Shown piece after piece: positions 44,684-52,592 of a DNA stretch of 64,000 nt; within the stretch, counting starts at the first letter, position 1, and every line of letters starts with the position of its first letter. A program made the position numbers and the translations under genes. Under the pieces are notes generated by a model. The model saw nothing but the letters and a program-made list of their open reading frames with translations, did no database searches and was not told the DNA's origin. The stretch is from assembly GCF_003182195.1 (NCBI RefSeq), contig NZ_QGTM01000003.1:1-64000 (forward strand), given 5' to 3'. Source of the stretch: Halomonas sp. A11-A (GTDB taxonomy: Bacteria; Pseudomonadota; Gammaproteobacteria; Pseudomonadales; Halomonadaceae).

Positions 44684-45805
44684 ATGCGCACGTTGTTCGT
44701 GTGGATGGCGAGCTGTCTGATGGGGCTTGCGTTCGGCCCCGCGGCAGTCGCCAGCGGTTGGAATATGCCGGTGGGGGTCACCGATCTCAGTCGTGAGATC
44801 TACTCCCTGCACATGACCATCTTCTGGATCTGCGTGATCATCGGTGTGGTCGTGTTCGGGGTGATGTTCTACTCCCTGTTCAAGTTCCGTCGCTCCCGCG
44901 GTGCCAAGGCGGCCAACTTCCACGAGAACACCACTGTGGAGGTGCTGTGGACCGCCGTTCCCCTGCTGATCCTGGTGGGCATGGCGGTGCCGGCCACCGC
45001 GACCCTCAAGAAGATGTACGACGCCTCCGATGCCGAGCTCGATGTGATGATCATCGGCCAGCAGTGGCGCTGGCGCTACGAGTACCTGGGCGAGGAGGTC
45101 GCTTTCAACTCCAGCATGAGTACACCTCGCGCCCAGATTCGTGGGGATGAGCCGCGGGAGGAGCACTACCTGCTCGAGGTGGACAATCCTCTGGTACTGC
45201 CTATCAATCGCAAGGTGCGCTTCCTGATGACCTCAGACGATGTCATCCACTCCTGGTGGGTGCCGGACTTCGCCGTCAAGCAGGACACCATTCCCGGTTT
45301 CGTTAACGAGAACTGGGTGCGCATCAACGAGCCTGGCATCTATCGCGGCCAGTGTACCGAGCTCTGCGGTATGGATCACGGCTTCATGCCGATCGTGGTG
45401 CACGCCATGGAGGAGGAGGAGTTCGATACCTGGCTCGCCGAGCGTCGCGAGGAGGCGGAGCAGGAGGCGATGGGCGTCGATCGCGAGTGGGAACTTGAGG
45501 AGCTGATGGAGCGCGGTGAGGCGGTCTATGCCAGCATCTGTGCCTCCTGCCACCAGCCTGAGGGGCAGGGGGCGGCGCCGGCCTTCCCGGCGCTCGCCGG
45601 CAACCAGCGGCTGCTTGACGACCTCGAGTGGCACCTGGACACCATCGTCAACGGCGTCTCCGGTACGGCGATGCCGGCCTTCCGCAGCACCTTGAACCCG
45701 GTCGAGATCGCCGCCGTGACCACCTGGACGCGCAACGCCTGGGGCAGCGACACCGGCGACGCCGTCCAGCCGGCTGACGTGGTCGACAAGCTGGCGAACC
45801 AATAA
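44684..45805 (+). CDS. coxB: Cytochrome c oxidase subunit II with fused cytochrome c domain
   Basis: Accepts electrons from cytochrome c through the CuA centre. 373 residues: signal peptide (1-23), two membrane helices (about 43-66 and 86-104), the CuA domain with HSWWVPDFAVKQD and CTELCGMDHGFM, and a C-terminal cytochrome c with CASCH (C286, C289, H290) and an axial Met in SGTAMPAF. The fused heme domain marks the caa3-like branch. AAGGAGG lies 8 bp before ATG 44684. It opens the coxB-coxA-cox11-coxC run. Confidence 0.96.
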   Translation: MRTLFVWMASCLMGLAFGPAAVASGWNMPVGVTDLSREIYSLHMTIFWICVIIGVVVFGVMFYSLFKFRRSRGAKAANFHENTTVEVLWTAVPLLILVGMAVPATATLKKMYDASDAELDVMIIGQQWRWRYEYLGEEVAFNSSMSTPRAQIRGDEPREEHYLLEVDNPLVLPINRKVRFLMTSDDVIHSWWVPDFAVKQDTIPGFVNENWVRINEPGIYRGQCTELCGMDHGFMPIVVHAMEEEEFDTWLAERREEAEQEAMGVDREWELEELMERGEAVYASICASCHQPEGQGAAPAFPALAGNQRLLDDLEWHLDTIVNGVSGTAMPAFRSTLNPVEIAAVTTWTRNAWGSDTGDAVQPADVVDKLANQ

Positions 45806-45838
45806 CAACAGCACAATGACAGATCAGGGAGATTTACG

Positions 45839-47473
45839 ATGGCGCCCAAGCTGCCTCCGCATCACCCCGTCGAGCAGAGCACCTCGGCCACCGCCGGCGG
45901 CCAGGCAGCCGCCCATCCCGCGCCGCCGCGTGGCATCCTGCGCTGGTTGCTGACCACCAACCACAAGGAGATCGGTAGCCTCTACCTGATCTTCTCACTG
46001 ATCATGTTCTTCATCGGCGGCATCTTCGCGCTGGTGGTGCGGGCCGAGCTTTTCCAGCCGGGCCTGCAGCTGGTCAATCCGGAATTCTTCAACCAGATGA
46101 CCACCATGCACGGCCTGATCATGGTCTTCGCGGCGGTCATGCCGGCCTTCACGGGGCTGGCCAACTGGATGATCCCGCTGCAGATCGGTGCGCCGGACAT
46201 GGCCCTGCCGCGGCTCAATAACTTCAGCTTCTGGCTGCTGCCGGTGGCCTTCCTGCTGCTTCTCTCCACCCTGCTGATGCCGGGGGGCGGGCCCAACTTC
46301 GGCTGGACCTTCTACGCGCCGCTCTCCACCACCTATGCGCCGCCGTCCACCACCTTCTTTATTCTCTCGCTGCACATCGCTGGGATCAGCTCGATCCTCG
46401 GCGCCATCAACATCATCGCCACCATCATCAACATGCGCGCACCGGGCATGCGGCTGATGGACATGCCACTGTTCGTCTGGACCTGGCTGATCACCGCCTT
46501 CCTGCTGATCGCGGTGATGCCGGTACTGGCCGGGGTGATCACCATGATGCTGATGGACATCAACTTCGGCACCCACTTCTTCAATGCCGCCGGCGGCGGC
46601 GACCCGGTGCTGTTCCAGCACCTCTTCTGGTTCTTTGGGCATCCCGAGGTCTACATCATGATCCTGCCGGCCTTCGGTATCGTCTCGGCGATCATCCCGA
46701 CCTTCGCCCGCAAGCGGCTGTTCGGCTACGCCTCCATGGTCTATGCCACCGCCGCCATTGCCATTCTCTCCTTCCTGGTGTGGGCGCATCACATGTTCGT
46801 GGTGGGGCTGCCGTTGGTCGCCGAGCTGTTCTTCATGTACACCACCATGATTATCGCGGTACCCACTGGGGTGAAGGTGTTCAACTGGATCACCACTCTG
46901 TTCCGCGGCTCCATCACCTTCGAGCCGCCGATGCTGTTCGCCCTGGCCTTCGTGGTGCTCTTCACCATCGGTGGCTTCTCCGGCCTGATGCTGGCCATCG
47001 CCCCCGCGGACTTCCAGTACCACGACACCTACTTCGTAGTGGCCCACTTCCACTACGTGCTGGTGCCCGGGGCGGTCTTCGCCATCATGGCGGGGGTCTA
47101 CTACTGGTTGCCCAAGTGGACCGGCCACTACCCCAACGTGAAGCTGGCCCAGTGGCACTTCTGGCTCTCGGTGATCGGCGTCAACCTGACCTTCTTCCCC
47201 ATGCATTTCTCGGGGCTCGCAGGAATGCCGCGGCGCATTCCCGACTACGCCCTGCAGTTCGCCGACTTCAACCTGGTGTCGAGCCTGGGCGCCTTCATGT
47301 TCGGCGCCTCGCAGCTGCTCTTCGTCGCGGTAGTGATCCTCTGCGTGCGCGGCGGTGAGAAGGCGCCGGCCAAGGCCTGGGAGGGTGCCGAGGATCTCGA
47401 GTGGAGCGTGCCGAGCCCGGCCCCGCTGCACACCTTCGAAACGCCGCCGACCTTCCAGCGCCATGAGCACTGA
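45839..47473 (+). CDS. coxA: Cytochrome c oxidase subunit I
   Basis: Heme-copper oxidase core that reduces O2 and pumps protons. The 544 residues have about 12 membrane helices and the family landmarks TTNHKEIGSLYLIF, the heme a His in MTTMHGLIMVF, WFFGHPEVYIMILP with the CuB His-Tyr cross-link region, HHMFVVG, and DTYFVVAHFHYVLVPGAVF. The K- and D-channel residues appear present. An Ala/Pro-rich N-terminal extension of about 30 residues is seen. ATG at 45839 follows GGGAG. Confidence 0.97.
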   Translation: MAPKLPPHHPVEQSTSATAGGQAAAHPAPPRGILRWLLTTNHKEIGSLYLIFSLIMFFIGGIFALVVRAELFQPGLQLVNPEFFNQMTTMHGLIMVFAAVMPAFTGLANWMIPLQIGAPDMALPRLNNFSFWLLPVAFLLLLSTLLMPGGGPNFGWTFYAPLSTTYAPPSTTFFILSLHIAGISSILGAINIIATIINMRAPGMRLMDMPLFVWTWLITAFLLIAVMPVLAGVITMMLMDINFGTHFFNAAGGGDPVLFQHLFWFFGHPEVYIMILPAFGIVSAIIPTFARKRLFGYASMVYATAAIAILSFLVWAHHMFVVGLPLVAELFFMYTTMIIAVPTGVKVFNWITTLFRGSITFEPPMLFALAFVVLFTIGGFSGLMLAIAPADFQYHDTYFVVAHFHYVLVPGAVFAIMAGVYYWLPKWTGHYPNVKLAQWHFWLSVIGVNLTFFPMHFSGLAGMPRRIPDYALQFADFNLVSSLGAFMFGASQLLFVAVVILCVRGGEKAPAKAWEGAEDLEWSVPSPAPLHTFETPPTFQRHEH

Positions 47474-47505
47474 GCGAGCCTGGCCCGCGCCCAAGGAGGT
47501 GACCC

Positions 47506-48105
47506 ATGACAGAGCCCCAGCAACACTCCACCGCCCCCAACCCCGGCGTGCGCCGAACGGTGGTGCGCTCGGTGGCCACCCTGGTGGGCATGTTCGCCTT
47601 CGCCTTCGCCCTGGTGCCGCTCTATGACGTCTTCTGCCGCGTCACCGGCATCAACGGCAAGGTGGACACCACCGCCCAGGCCATCGTGCACGAGGGGGTG
47701 GACGATTCGCGCTACGTTACCGTGCAGTTCATCACCCGCAACGGGTCGGGGCTGCCCTGGAACCTCGAGGTGGAGACCCGCCAGATGCGCGTCCACCCGG
47801 GACAGACCACCGAGGTGGGCTTCGCCTTCCACAATGCCAGCGGCGAGGGCACCTGGGGGCGGGCGGTGCCCAGTGTCTCGCCCTCGAATGCCACGCGTCA
47901 CCTGCGCAAGGTGAGCTGCTTCTGTTTCGAGGAGCAGCATCTGGAGGCGGGCGAGCGCCTGGAGCTGCCGCTGGTGTTCCAGCTGGCCCGGGACCTGCCG
48001 CCCGAGGTCAATACGGTAACCCTGGTCTACACCCTGTATCCGGTCACCCGCGACGAGGCGCCGCTTCAGGCTCGGGCGACTGCCGGCAAAGGAGATGAGG
48101 CATGA
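47506..48105 (+). CDS. ctaG: Cytochrome c oxidase assembly protein Cox11 (CtaG)
   Basis: Inserts copper into the CuB site of subunit I. The 199 residues have an N-terminal membrane anchor (VRSVATLVGMFAFAFALVPLYDVFC), a periplasmic immunoglobulin-like domain, and the copper-binding C-F-C-F motif (VSCFCFEEQ). ATG at 47506 follows AAGGAGG. The stop overlaps the start of coxC (ATGA), so assembly factor and subunit III are co-translated. Confidence 0.95.
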   Translation: MTEPQQHSTAPNPGVRRTVVRSVATLVGMFAFAFALVPLYDVFCRVTGINGKVDTTAQAIVHEGVDDSRYVTVQFITRNGSGLPWNLEVETRQMRVHPGQTTEVGFAFHNASGEGTWGRAVPSVSPSNATRHLRKVSCFCFEEQHLEAGERLELPLVFQLARDLPPEVNTVTLVYTLYPVTRDEAPLQARATAGKGDEA

Positions 48106-48959
48106 GCGGTGGCAGCTACTACGTTCCGGCAACCAGCAAGTGGCCGATCCTCGGTTCGCTGGCCCTGGGCCTGATGATGGTCGGCACCGGCATGGTGCTG
48201 GTGTACGACCGCGGTACCCTGGTCATGACGGCGGGGCTGCTGGCGGTGCTGGCGGTGATGGGGCTGTGGTTTCGCGACGTGGTGAAGCAGTCCCGCCAGG
48301 GGCTCTACGACGCCCAGATGGACCGCTCCTTCCGCCAGGGCATGGGCTGGTTCATCTTCTCCGAGGTGATGTTCTTCGCCGCCTTCTTCGGGGCGCTCTT
48401 TTATATCCGCACCTTTGCCCTGCCATGGCTCGACGGCGAGGGGGCCAAGGGGGTGGCGGCGCTGCTGTGGCCGGAATTCACCGCCAGCTGGCCGCTGCTC
48501 GAGCCGCCCGGGGATGTGACCGGCCCCCGCGACACCTTCAGCCCCTGGCAGCTGCCGCTGGTCAACACCCTGATTCTGGTGGCGTCGAGTATCACCTTGA
48601 CGGTGGCCCACGAGGGGCTCAAGGAGGGGCATCGCGAGACCACCCGCAACTGGCTGTTCGCCACCCTGCTGCTGGCCATCAGCTTCATCACCATCCAGGG
48701 CATCGAGTACTACGAGGCCTATGTCCACTACGGTATCACCCTGGAGGCGGGCATCTACGGGGCGACCTTCTTCCTGCTCACCGGCTTCCATGGAGCCCAC
48801 GTGATCATCGGCGCCACCATCCTGGCGGTGATGCTGGTGCGCGTGCTGCGCGGCCACTTTTCGAGCGACAACCACTTCGGCTTCGAGGCGGCCTGCTGGT
48901 ACTGGCACTTCGTGGACGTGGTGTGGATCGGCCTGTTCCTGTTCGTCTATGTCTTCTGA
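48102..48959 (+). CDS. coxC: Cytochrome c oxidase subunit III
   Basis: Seven-helix subunit that stabilises the oxidase and channels O2. The 285 residues include GMGWFIFSEVMFFAAFFGALFY, THEG-type helix (VAHEGLKEG), the conserved EYYEA motif and C-terminal GFHGAHVIIGATIL and AACWYWHFVDVVWIGLF. ATG at 48102 overlaps the Cox11 stop. The next gene, DUF2909, is on the opposite strand, breaking the oxidase gene run. Confidence 0.97.
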   Translation: MSGGSYYVPATSKWPILGSLALGLMMVGTGMVLVYDRGTLVMTAGLLAVLAVMGLWFRDVVKQSRQGLYDAQMDRSFRQGMGWFIFSEVMFFAAFFGALFYIRTFALPWLDGEGAKGVAALLWPEFTASWPLLEPPGDVTGPRDTFSPWQLPLVNTLILVASSITLTVAHEGLKEGHRETTRNWLFATLLLAISFITIQGIEYYEAYVHYGITLEAGIYGATFFLLTGFHGAHVIIGATILAVMLVRVLRGHFSSDNHFGFEAACWYWHFVDVVWIGLFLFVYVF

Positions 48960-48999
48960 GCCCGGGGCTGGCTGGGTCCGCCAGCATCCCGGGCTGCGT

Positions 49000-49194
49000 T
49001 CAGCCGGCGAGACCGCCGGCGTAGAAGCCGTAGAAGAGCAGACCCAGCAGGGTGGCGGCCAGGGCGACGCGGAGCTTGAGTGACACCAGCAGCCGGCGCG
49101 AGGCGGCCTCGTCGCGGAGCAGGAAGCCCGCACCGGCGGCAAGGCTCGCCAGCATGGCCAGGAATACCAGTGCGATCAGGACCTTGAGTAGCAT
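49000..49194 (-). CDS. DUF2909 family twin-transmembrane protein
   Basis: 64 residues with two membrane helices (VLIALVFLAMLASLAAGAGF and LRVALAATLLGLLFYGF) and the RDEAASRRLLVSLKLR loop typical of DUF2909, a family seen only near oxidase clusters. The start ATG at 49194 has AAGGAG 6 bp upstream. It is opposite to the oxidase operon and its start shares a CATG with the SURF1 start on the other strand. Function is unknown. Confidence 0.8.
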   Translation of the reverse strand: MLLKVLIALVFLAMLASLAAGAGFLLRDEAASRRLLVSLKLRVALAATLLGLLFYGFYAGGLAG

Positions 49195-49945
49195 GGAGCA
49201 CTCCTTGAACGATTCTCCCTCTCAGCATGCCCGTCGCGGGCCATGGCGGCAACGCCTGTGGTGGCTGCTGTGGGCGCCGCTGGTGCTGCTCGGCCTGGGG
49301 CTCGGGCTCTGGCAGTGGGAGCGGGCGGGCGAGAAGCGTGATTACCTGGCGGGCCTTGCGGCGGCGCCGCACCTGGAGGCACCGCACCAGCGGCCGCCGG
49401 ACGGCAGCCACCTGACCCTGAGCGGTGAGTACCTCGCCGAGCAGACGCTGTTCCTCGACAACCGGGTGCTCAATGGGCGTCACGGCGTGGCGCCGCTGAC
49501 CCCGCTGCGCACCGCCGACGGCCGCCTGTGGTTGGTGCAGCGAGGCTTCCTGGCCAGTGGTGCCGGCCGTGAGACTCCGGAGGTGGCGACCCCGCAAGGT
49601 CTGGTGACCTTGGAGGGGCGCTGGCAGGAGGCGGGCGAGGGGGCGCCGCTGTTCGGCCCCAACCGCGAGGGGCAGCGCCTGCAGCGCATCCAGCTCGATG
49701 CCTGGGAGCGACCCTTTGCCCATGACGGCTGGCTGCACCTCGAGCAGGGCCCGGGGCGGCTCGAACCCTGGTGGACGCCCAGCGTGATGCCCCCCAGTCG
49801 CCACCTGGGCTACGCCGTGCAGTGGTGGGGGCTGGCGCTGGCCGCCCTGGTGGTGATGGTGATCGGTGGCCGCCGCCTGGGGCGTGACCGCCGGGCGGTC
49901 AATGATGATCCCTGTCGTACAGACAACAAGCAGGAGAGCTTGTGA
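49193..49945 (+). CDS. SURF1-family oxidase assembly protein
   Basis: About 250 residues with an N- and a C-terminal membrane helix and a periplasmic loop: LVLLGLGLGLWQWERAGEK, LDNRVLNGRHGVAPLTPL and the second helix HLGYAVQWWGLALAALVVMV are SURF1 hallmarks. SURF1 helps load heme a into subunit I. The start is unsure: ATG at 49193 overlaps the divergent DUF2909 start, while TTG at 49205 has GGAG 5 bp upstream. The stop overlaps the next ATG. The promoter must lie inside DUF2909 or upstream in the oxidase operon. Confidence 0.9.
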   Translation: MEHSLNDSPSQHARRGPWRQRLWWLLWAPLVLLGLGLGLWQWERAGEKRDYLAGLAAAPHLEAPHQRPPDGSHLTLSGEYLAEQTLFLDNRVLNGRHGVAPLTPLRTADGRLWLVQRGFLASGAGRETPEVATPQGLVTLEGRWQEAGEGAPLFGPNREGQRLQRIQLDAWERPFAHDGWLHLEQGPGRLEPWWTPSVMPPSRHLGYAVQWWGLALAALVVMVIGGRRLGRDRRAVNDDPCRTDNKQESL

Positions 49946-50493
49946 TGAGTCAGACCTCTCGAGCCCGTGCGTCCCGCCTCAAGGTGCTGGCGCTGCTGTC
50001 GCTCTTCGCACTGCCGTTGCTGGTGGCCTGGGCCATGGTGACCTGGCGGGTCGGCATTCCCGAGCAGCGTACCGCCCACGGGGATCTGGCGCCGGATCTC
50101 CCGGCGCTGGCGGCCTGGCCCCTGGAGGGGGAGCACGCCGCCGGGCTTGGCGGTGACTGGGTACTGGCCTTCGACTGCGGCGACCAGTGTGCGGCGCTGG
50201 CCGACCAGTGGTGGCGCCTGCACCGGGCCCTGGGGCGCGAGGCGCCGCGGGTCAGCCGGCTGCGGGTCGGCGGTGAGGCCAGTGCACTGCCCGGTGAGGC
50301 GGTGGCCCACTGGACCGAGCCCCCGGCATGGCATGCCCCCGACCACCTCTGGGTGCTGGACCCGCGGGGTGTGCCGGTGCTCGCCTATGGGCCCGAGGTG
50401 TCGCCCCGGGATGTGCTCGACGATGTGAATCGCCTGCTGCGCATGAACCCCGAGGTGCTGCGTCGGGATGAGCCCAGGCTGGCGGGACGCTAG
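49945..50493 (+). CDS. Cox-cluster periplasmic protein with C-x3-C motif, SCO-like
   Basis: 182 residues: one N-terminal membrane helix (LKVLALLSLFALPLLVAWAMV) and a periplasmic domain. The segment WVLAFDCGDQCAALAD contains C78-x3-C82, the spacing of SCO-type copper chaperones, followed by a thioredoxin-like pattern (LWVLDPRGVPVLAYG). The His ligand typical of SCO proteins is not evident, so it may be a thiol-redox relative. ATG at 49945 overlaps the SURF1 stop; GTG at 49942 is an alternative. It fits between SURF1 and heme A synthase genes. Confidence 0.7.
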   Translation: MSQTSRARASRLKVLALLSLFALPLLVAWAMVTWRVGIPEQRTAHGDLAPDLPALAAWPLEGEHAAGLGGDWVLAFDCGDQCAALADQWWRLHRALGREAPRVSRLRVGGEASALPGEAVAHWTEPPAWHAPDHLWVLDPRGVPVLAYGPEVSPRDVLDDVNRLLRMNPEVLRRDEPRLAGR

Positions 50494-50505
50494 GAAGCGA
50501 CAGGG

Positions 50506-51581
50506 ATGACGACAATGACCAATGAGGCATATCGGCGCCGCCTGCGGCGGCTCATGGCTCTCAGCCTGGTGGGGGGGGGGGCTTCACCGTGGCGGTGATC
50601 CTGGTGGGGGTGTTCACCCGGCTGGTGGATGCCGGACTGGGTTGCCCGGACTGGCCCGGCTGCTACGGGCGGCTGGTGGTGCCGGATGAGACCCGGGCCA
50701 TGGCCCACACGCCCGAGGCGCCGCTCGAGACCTTCCAAGCCTGGGTCGAGATGGTGCATCGCTACGTGGCATCAGCACTGGGGCTGCTGGTGATCGCCCT
50801 GGTGGTGCTGGGCGCGCCGCTGCGTCGTCAGCCCGACTATCCCTGGGGGGTGAGCCTTGCGCTGCTGGCGGTGATCCTGGTGCAGGGGGCCTTCGGGGCC
50901 TTCACCGTGACCCTCAAGCTGTGGCCTCAGGTGGTGACCCTCCACCTGCTCGGCGGGCTGTCGGTGATGCTGCTGTTCCTGTGGCTGCACCTGCGGCTGC
51001 GTCGCTTCGCCGGCGGCCGACTGACGCCGGGTGGCGTGGCGCCGCCGCGCCGCCCGCTGACGCCGCTCTGGGGGCTCGCCATGCTGCTGCTGGTGGCGCA
51101 GATCGCCCTGGGAGGCTGGGTCTCCAGCAACTATGCGGGCATCGCCTGCCAGGGCTTTCCGACCTGCAACGGCCAGTGGTGGCCGGCCATGGACTGGAGC
51201 GAGGGCTTTCACCTGACCCAGAGCGTGGGGCCCAACTACCTGCATGGCCAGCTGCATGCCGATGCGCGCACGGCCATCCAGATGGGGCATCGGCTGGGGG
51301 CCCTGGTGCTGGGGCTGGCGCTGTTGCTGCTGGCCATGCGCCACTGGCATGAGGCGCGTCTGAGGCCCTGGCTGGGGGCGCTGGCTGGCCTCTATGTGGT
51401 ACAGCTGGGGCTAGGCATCGCCAATGTGCTGCTGTGGCTGCCGCTGTGGCTGGCGCTGCTGCACACCGCCGGGGCGGTGGCGCTGGTGATCGCCATGGCC
51501 ATGGCGGTGTGGGCCTGGCGCGAGGCCGAAGGCGTGTCGGCATTACAACAATCGACCAAGAAGGAGTGGGTCCATGTCTGA
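50506..51581 (+). pseudogene. ctaA: Heme A synthase CtaA (Cox15), out of frame at a poly-G tract
   Basis: Oxidises the methyl group of heme O to formyl, giving heme A for the oxidase. Most of the protein (about 330 residues, GCPDWPGCYGRLVVP, EMVHRYVASALG, THEV-like helices and the second His pair in LQMGHRLGALV-like form) lies in one frame up to 51581. The start MTTMTNEAYRRRLRRL lies in another. The two frames meet in a run of 11 G (50571-50581); 12 or 9 would give one open frame. Alternatives are a sequencing error or slipped-strand switching. The 3' end overlaps ctaB by 8 bp. Confidence 0.85.
50571..50581 (+). repeat. Homopolymer of 11 G within ctaA
   Basis: Eleven consecutive G in the codons for the first membrane helix. 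This is the longest mononucleotide run I saw in the window and it coincides with a frame change. Such tracts are hot spots of replication slippage and of sequencing error. Confidence 0.9.
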
Positions 51582-52512
51582 GGCCATGATGACGCAAGTT
51601 CGCACGGCAGCGTCCGTGCCGCTGGAGTCGGCCCGTTGGGGCTGGAGAGACCTACTGACCCTGTGCAAGCCGCGGGTAGTGGTGGTGATGCTGGTGTGCG
51701 CCCTGGTGGGCATGGCGCTCGCGCGCCCGGTACTGCCGTCGCTGGCCGTGGTGGTCTTCGGGCTGGCCGGCATCGGGCTGGCCGCCGGCGGCGCCGCGGC
51801 CTTCAACCACGTGGTCGACCGGCGGCTGGATGCGATGATGCTGCGCACCTCCCGCCGCCCGCTGGCGGCTCGGCGCATGCCCAGCGCGGTGGCGCTGGCG
51901 TGGGCCACGCTGCTCTCGGTGGCGGGCGTGGGCCTGCTGGCCTGGCAGGTCAATGCACTCACCGCCTGGCTGACCCTGGGCTCGCTGATCGGCTATGCGC
52001 TGGTCTATACCGCCTTTCTCAAGCACGCCACGCCGCAGAACATCGTGATCGGCGGGGTGGCCGGGGCGGCGCCGCCGCTGCTGGGGTGGACGGCGGTGAC
52101 CGGGCAGGTCGGTCCCGAGCCGCTGCTGCTGGTGCTGATCATCTTCGCCTGGACCCCGCCGCACTTCTGGGCGCTGGCGCTGCACAAGCGCGAGGAGTAC
52201 GCCCGCGCCGGGGTGCCGATGCTGCCGGTGACCCACGGCGAGGCCTTTACCCGGCTGCAGGTGTGGCTGTACGGGTGGCTCACTGTGGCGGTGACCCTGA
52301 TGCCCTTCGCCATTGGCATGAGCGGGGCCGTCTACCTGGTGGGTATGGTGGCGCTCAATGCGCGCTTCATGTACTGGAACTGGAAGGTGTGGCGGGGCCA
52401 GGACCCCAGGGCCCCCCTGGCCGCCTTCTGGTTCTCGATCCGCTATATCCTCGGCGTCTTTGGCGTGTTGCTGCTCGACCACTACGCCATGGCCTGGTCC
52501 CTGTGGGGATGA
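51574..52512 (+). CDS. ctaB: Protoheme IX farnesyltransferase (heme O synthase)
   Basis: Attaches a farnesyl group to protoheme, the step before CtaA. The 312 residues have about nine membrane helices and the UbiA-type Asp-rich motif NHVVDRRLDAMMLRT, followed by RRPLAARRM and a second site in AWTPPHFWALALHKREEYARAG. ATG at 51574 overlaps the ctaA end by 8 bp, so ctaA and ctaB are normally translated together. A strong terminator ends the oxidase cluster. Confidence 0.96.
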   Translation: MSEAMMTQVRTAASVPLESARWGWRDLLTLCKPRVVVVMLVCALVGMALARPVLPSLAVVVFGLAGIGLAAGGAAAFNHVVDRRLDAMMLRTSRRPLAARRMPSAVALAWATLLSVAGVGLLAWQVNALTAWLTLGSLIGYALVYTAFLKHATPQNIVIGGVAGAAPPLLGWTAVTGQVGPEPLLLVLIIFAWTPPHFWALALHKREEYARAGVPMLPVTHGEAFTRLQVWLYGWLTVAVTLMPFAIGMSGAVYLVGMVALNARFMYWNWKVWRGQDPRAPLAAFWFSIRYILGVFGVLLLDHYAMAWSLWG

Positions 52513-52527
52513 GTCGGTGGCACCGAT

Positions 52528-52557
52528 GACTCCGCCCGGCCAAGGCCGGGCGGAGTC
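52528..52557 (+). terminator. Terminator between ctaB and the DASS transporter gene
   Basis: A 14-bp perfect stem (GACTCCGCCCGGCC) with a 2-base loop followed by GTGTTGG. It lies between convergent genes and can serve both. Confidence 0.75.
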
Positions 52558-52592
52558 GTGTTGGAGAGCGAGGTGTCGTCAGGCGTGGTGGC

